Shown here: positions 41,968 through 43,883 of the stretch, in pieces
How positions within the stretch are numbered: position 1 is the first letter of the stretch
How the letters are laid out: each line of letters begins with the position of its first letter
Source of the DNA: a virus
IMG/VR virus record: IMGVR_UViG_3300006917_000048
Span: 1 to 43,883 of that record
Length of the DNA: 43,883 nucleotides
Direction: 5' to 3' (one strand)
The notes under the pieces: generated by a model
The model's database searches: none
What the model saw: the letters and a program-made list of their open reading frames with translations, nothing else
What the model was told of the DNA's origin: nothing
Made by a program: the position numbers and the translations under genes

Positions 41968-42479
41968 GCACCACCACCAACCGCCTGCCGCTGGCTGAGG
42001 CTCGCAGCATCGCCGTCGGCGTGATGCTCCAGCTGGAGCCCCATTGCGAGATGATCAGCCTGGCAGGCTCCATCCGCCGTGATCGCCCCACGATCGGCGA
42101 CATCGAGATCGTCTGCGTCCCCAAGCCCTACGACGCCTCACCGCTGTTTGCCTCAGGGCTTGCCACGGTGGTGAACCAGTGGCCGAAGGTCAGGGGGGAG
42201 CTCCCCTGCCGCTACACCCAGCGGATCCTGCCGGAGGGGATCCGGCTCGATCTGTTCATGGTCGAGGTAGACGGTTACGGCCTGCAGCGGGCCATCCGCA
42301 CCGGCTCGGCTGACTGGTGCCGCACGGTGCTGGCGCCGGCCTGGGTGCGGGCTGGCTACCACTCCGAGGGCGGCCTTCTGCGCCAGCAGGATCACACAAT
42401 TGTGCCCTGCCGCACAGAGCCAGAGCTGTTTGCCCGCATTGGACTGCGCTGGAAGGATCCGCGGGATCGGGAGGTGTAG
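41964..42479 (+). CDS. PolX-like nucleotidyltransferase-fold protein
   Basis: A protein of 171 residues from GTG 41964. LAGSIRRDRPTIGDIEIVCV shows the Pol beta-type palm signature: GSxRR (35-39), paired acids D46 and E48, and a third acid in IRLDLFMVE (D96). The C-terminal part (GLQRAIRTGSADWCRTVLAP) matches the end of PolX palms. There is no separate HhH or thumb domain, so this is a stand-alone NTase, common in phages but of unproven activity; repair or nucleotide transfer is possible. Confidence 0.75.
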   Translation: MSTTTNRLPLAEARSIAVGVMLQLEPHCEMISLAGSIRRDRPTIGDIEIVCVPKPYDASPLFASGLATVVNQWPKVRGELPCRYTQRILPEGIRLDLFMVEVDGYGLQRAIRTGSADWCRTVLAPAWVRAGYHSEGGLLRQQDHTIVPCRTEPELFARIGLRWKDPRDREV

Positions 42480-42488
42480 CCATGCCCT

Positions 42489-42503
42489 AACCCCGCGGCC
42501 CGC
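42489..42503. repeat. 15-bp intergenic repeat AACCCCGCGGCCCGC, copy 1
   Basis: Identical to 42868-42882; both lie between small genes, 55 and 56 bp from the start of the first following gene. Contains CCGCGG. Confidence 0.6.
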
Positions 42504-42543
42504 TAGCCGACCAGCCCGAACAAACCACACCGGAGATCTAACC

Positions 42544-42861
42544 ATGAAACGCGATCCGCATCTTCCGCCCCCTGCCGTTGTTGACTGGCTACTAGAGCAA
42601 GCCTGGTCAAGTTGGATACCCGAAACTCGCATTGACTATTGCGGGTGCGTTGCAGACGGAATGTACAAGACTACTTTGTTTGCCCAACAGTTAGCACGCG
42701 CTGAAATCGGCGCTGATGCAGGAGCCCGTATCTTCTTGTGTAGCGATGGGTTAGACGTTCTCGGCAAGGATCGCGCAGCGCGAAGGGCTGGCGCCTATGA
42801 CACCCCAGGATCAGAAGCCCCCCTCAGCGAGTTCGGACCTAACGAGATGCCGCTGGGCTGA
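42544..42861 (+). CDS. Small hypothetical protein
   Basis: A protein of 105 residues from ATG 42544 (MKRDPHLPPPAVVDWLLEQA). FDYCG-like and helical segments (YKTTLFAQQLARAEIG), C-terminal Gly/Pro-rich. AT-richer than neighbours. Not recognised. Confidence 0.6.
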   Translation: MKRDPHLPPPAVVDWLLEQAWSSWIPETRIDYCGCVADGMYKTTLFAQQLARAEIGADAGARIFLCSDGLDVLGKDRAARRAGAYDTPGSEAPLSEFGPNEMPLG

Positions 42862-42867
42862 CCGTTC

Positions 42868-42882
42868 AACCCCGCGGCCCGC
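42868..42882. repeat. 15-bp intergenic repeat AACCCCGCGGCCCGC, copy 2
   Basis: Second copy, between the 42544 and 42924 genes. Confidence 0.6.
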
Positions 42883-42923
42883 CGGGAGCCCATCCCGGCA
42901 ACCATCCCATCTCATCATTCTCA

Positions 42924-43328
42924 ATGAACGACGACAAAATCGATTTCATCGCTTGGTTGATCATCATTGGCACGGCAGGCGCAGCACTTGCTTTTGTGAT
43001 CTGGCTGCTACCGCAAATCGGCATTTACTATGCCACGAGCAATGGCCGAGCTGCACTGATGGAGGCTGAATCCACTCGGCAAGTGCGGGTACTTGAATCC
43101 AAGGCAAAAAAGGATGCAGCCACTTTCGAGGCTGAGGCCGAAGTCGAACGGGCCCGCGGCGTTGCGCAGGCCAACAAGATCATCGGTGACAGCCTGAAGG
43201 ATAATCCTCGCTATTTGCAATACCTCTACATCACTGGCCTTCAGGAAGGATCCGAGAAAGGCAATCGCACTATCTACGTCCCCACCGAGGGCGGCATGCC
43301 TGTGCCGACCCTGGAAGTCGGGAAGTGA
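42924..43328 (+). CDS. Membrane-anchored SPFH-tail-like protein
   Basis: A protein of 134 residues. One N-terminal membrane segment (about 9-32, WLIIIGTAGAALAFVIWLLP), then a charged coiled coil (RVLESKAKKDAATFEAEAEV) and the end NPRYLQYLYITGLQEGSEKG, YVPTEGGMPVP. The second half is the style of band-7/prohibitin C-termini without the SPFH core. Phages carry such proteins, possibly to touch host membrane protease complexes (FtsH-HflKC); inference. Confidence 0.7.
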   Translation: MNDDKIDFIAWLIIIGTAGAALAFVIWLLPQIGIYYATSNGRAALMEAESTRQVRVLESKAKKDAATFEAEAEVERARGVAQANKIIGDSLKDNPRYLQYLYITGLQEGSEKGNRTIYVPTEGGMPVPTLEVGK

Positions 43329-43386
43329 TCTGTGGTCACTGCGTGGGAACGCCCGCCGGAGCCGCACTCATCTCACCCCCCACCCC

Positions 43387-43883
43387 ATGAAACTCATTTG
43401 CTCCCAGACCGACTTCAACAACGCCCTCTCCCGGGTGGGCCGAGCCATTTCAAGCCGCCCAAGCCACCCGATCCTGACCACAGTGTTGTTGCAGGCCGAC
43501 GCCACATCCGGGCGTCTCACCCTCACGGGATACGATTTGGCCCTGGGGATTCAGGCCAGCATCCCTGCCACCATCGAATCAGGCGGCACGGCAGCGTTGC
43601 CAGCTCTTCTCATGGGCGACATCATTGCCAAGCTGCCCAGCTCCAGCCCGGTCACCCTCCAGGTAGAGGACCAGCAGGCGACGATCACCAGCTTGTCGAG
43701 CGTTTGCGCCTTGCAGACTGCCGACCCGGACGATTATCCAGACCTACCCACTCCGGCTGGCGAAGCCCTGACACTGGATCCAGAGGCTATCTGCCGCGCG
43801 ATCCGCGGCACAGCATTTTGCGCCAGCACCAATGAGGATAAGCCAATCATCACCGGCGTGCACCTGCAGCTCGATGATGCTGG
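43387..43883 (+). CDS. dnaN: DNA polymerase III beta clamp, N-terminal part
   Basis: A partial frame of 165 codons from ATG 43387 running off the right edge: MKLICSQTDFNNALSRVGRA, SRPSHPILTTVLLQAD, LTLTGYDLALGIQASIPA, then the second-domain start (LTLDPEAICRAIRGTAFCAS). This is the DnaN first-domain pattern, close to picocyanobacterial clamps. Whether it is a phage-encoded clamp or a host copy next to the element cannot be settled from the fragment. The continuous run of small phage genes ahead of it favours a phage copy. C-rich leader, no Shine-Dalgarno. Confidence 0.9.
   Translation, partial: MKLICSQTDFNNALSRVGRAISSRPSHPILTTVLLQADATSGRLTLTGYDLALGIQASIPATIESGGTAALPALLMGDIIAKLPSSSPVTLQVEDQQATITSLSSVCALQTADPDDYPDLPTPAGEALTLDPEAICRAIRGTAFCASTNEDKPIITGVHLQLDDA

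Overview
This window is most of the genome of a tailed phage or prophage of a picocyanobacterium (Synechococcus/Cyanobium type). The cyanobacterial signs are a cyAbrB-type regulator, a beta clamp resembling picocyanobacterial DnaN, high GC, at least two HIP1 octamers (GCGATCGC at 27087 and 36578), and start codons that mostly lack a Shine-Dalgarno and are preceded by C-rich leaders. No integrase, attachment site, tRNA, lysis gene or host gene flank is visible. Both ends cut through genes, so temperate or lytic lifestyle cannot be decided here.

Layout. The left two thirds (1-31101) read mainly on the minus strand as the virion module: small terminase-like protein, a DNA-binding protein, TerL, sigma factor, KilA-N protein, portal, MuF-like head protein, neck proteins, tail chaperones with a lambda-type -1 frameshift (GGGAAAG), major tail protein, a 1293-residue tape measure, distal tail proteins and a tail-hub/LamG fusion. 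The tape measure points to a long-tailed (siphovirus-like) particle. Small plus-strand genes are inserted among these genes, and 15455-18553 holds a cluster of small accessory genes, several with their own promoter and terminator. At 31183-31439 there is an AT-rich, repeat-dense region (11 GTTAC/GTAAC in 257 bp) between the small terminase-like gene and the primase. A primase-helicase and a ribbon-helix-helix protein follow on the minus strand. From about 34400 to the right edge the plus strand carries replication and recombination genes: DEAH helicase, VRR-NUC nuclease, Sak4-like ATPase, SSB, a string of small overlapping genes, a PolX-like nucleotidyltransferase, an SPFH-tail-like membrane protein and the start of dnaN.

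Most interesting. (1) An oriented element, CCGGAAASCT, recurs about a dozen times just upstream of virion-module genes on whichever strand they lie, and forms a perfect 18-bp palindrome between two divergent genes; the phage encodes its own sigma factor. (2) Five transcription units begin with a hairpin with a GNRA tetraloop placed where the transcript should start, with covarying stems. (3) A paralogous family of basic proteins shares the N-terminus MA(A)RTYKRDxxGRFAxGG and differs downstream; one carries a J-domain. They sit where capsid genes would be expected, and no major capsid protein is recognisable. (4) TTGCGCAA-type operators overlap -35 boxes of the early, late and recombination promoters, suggesting one repressor regulon.
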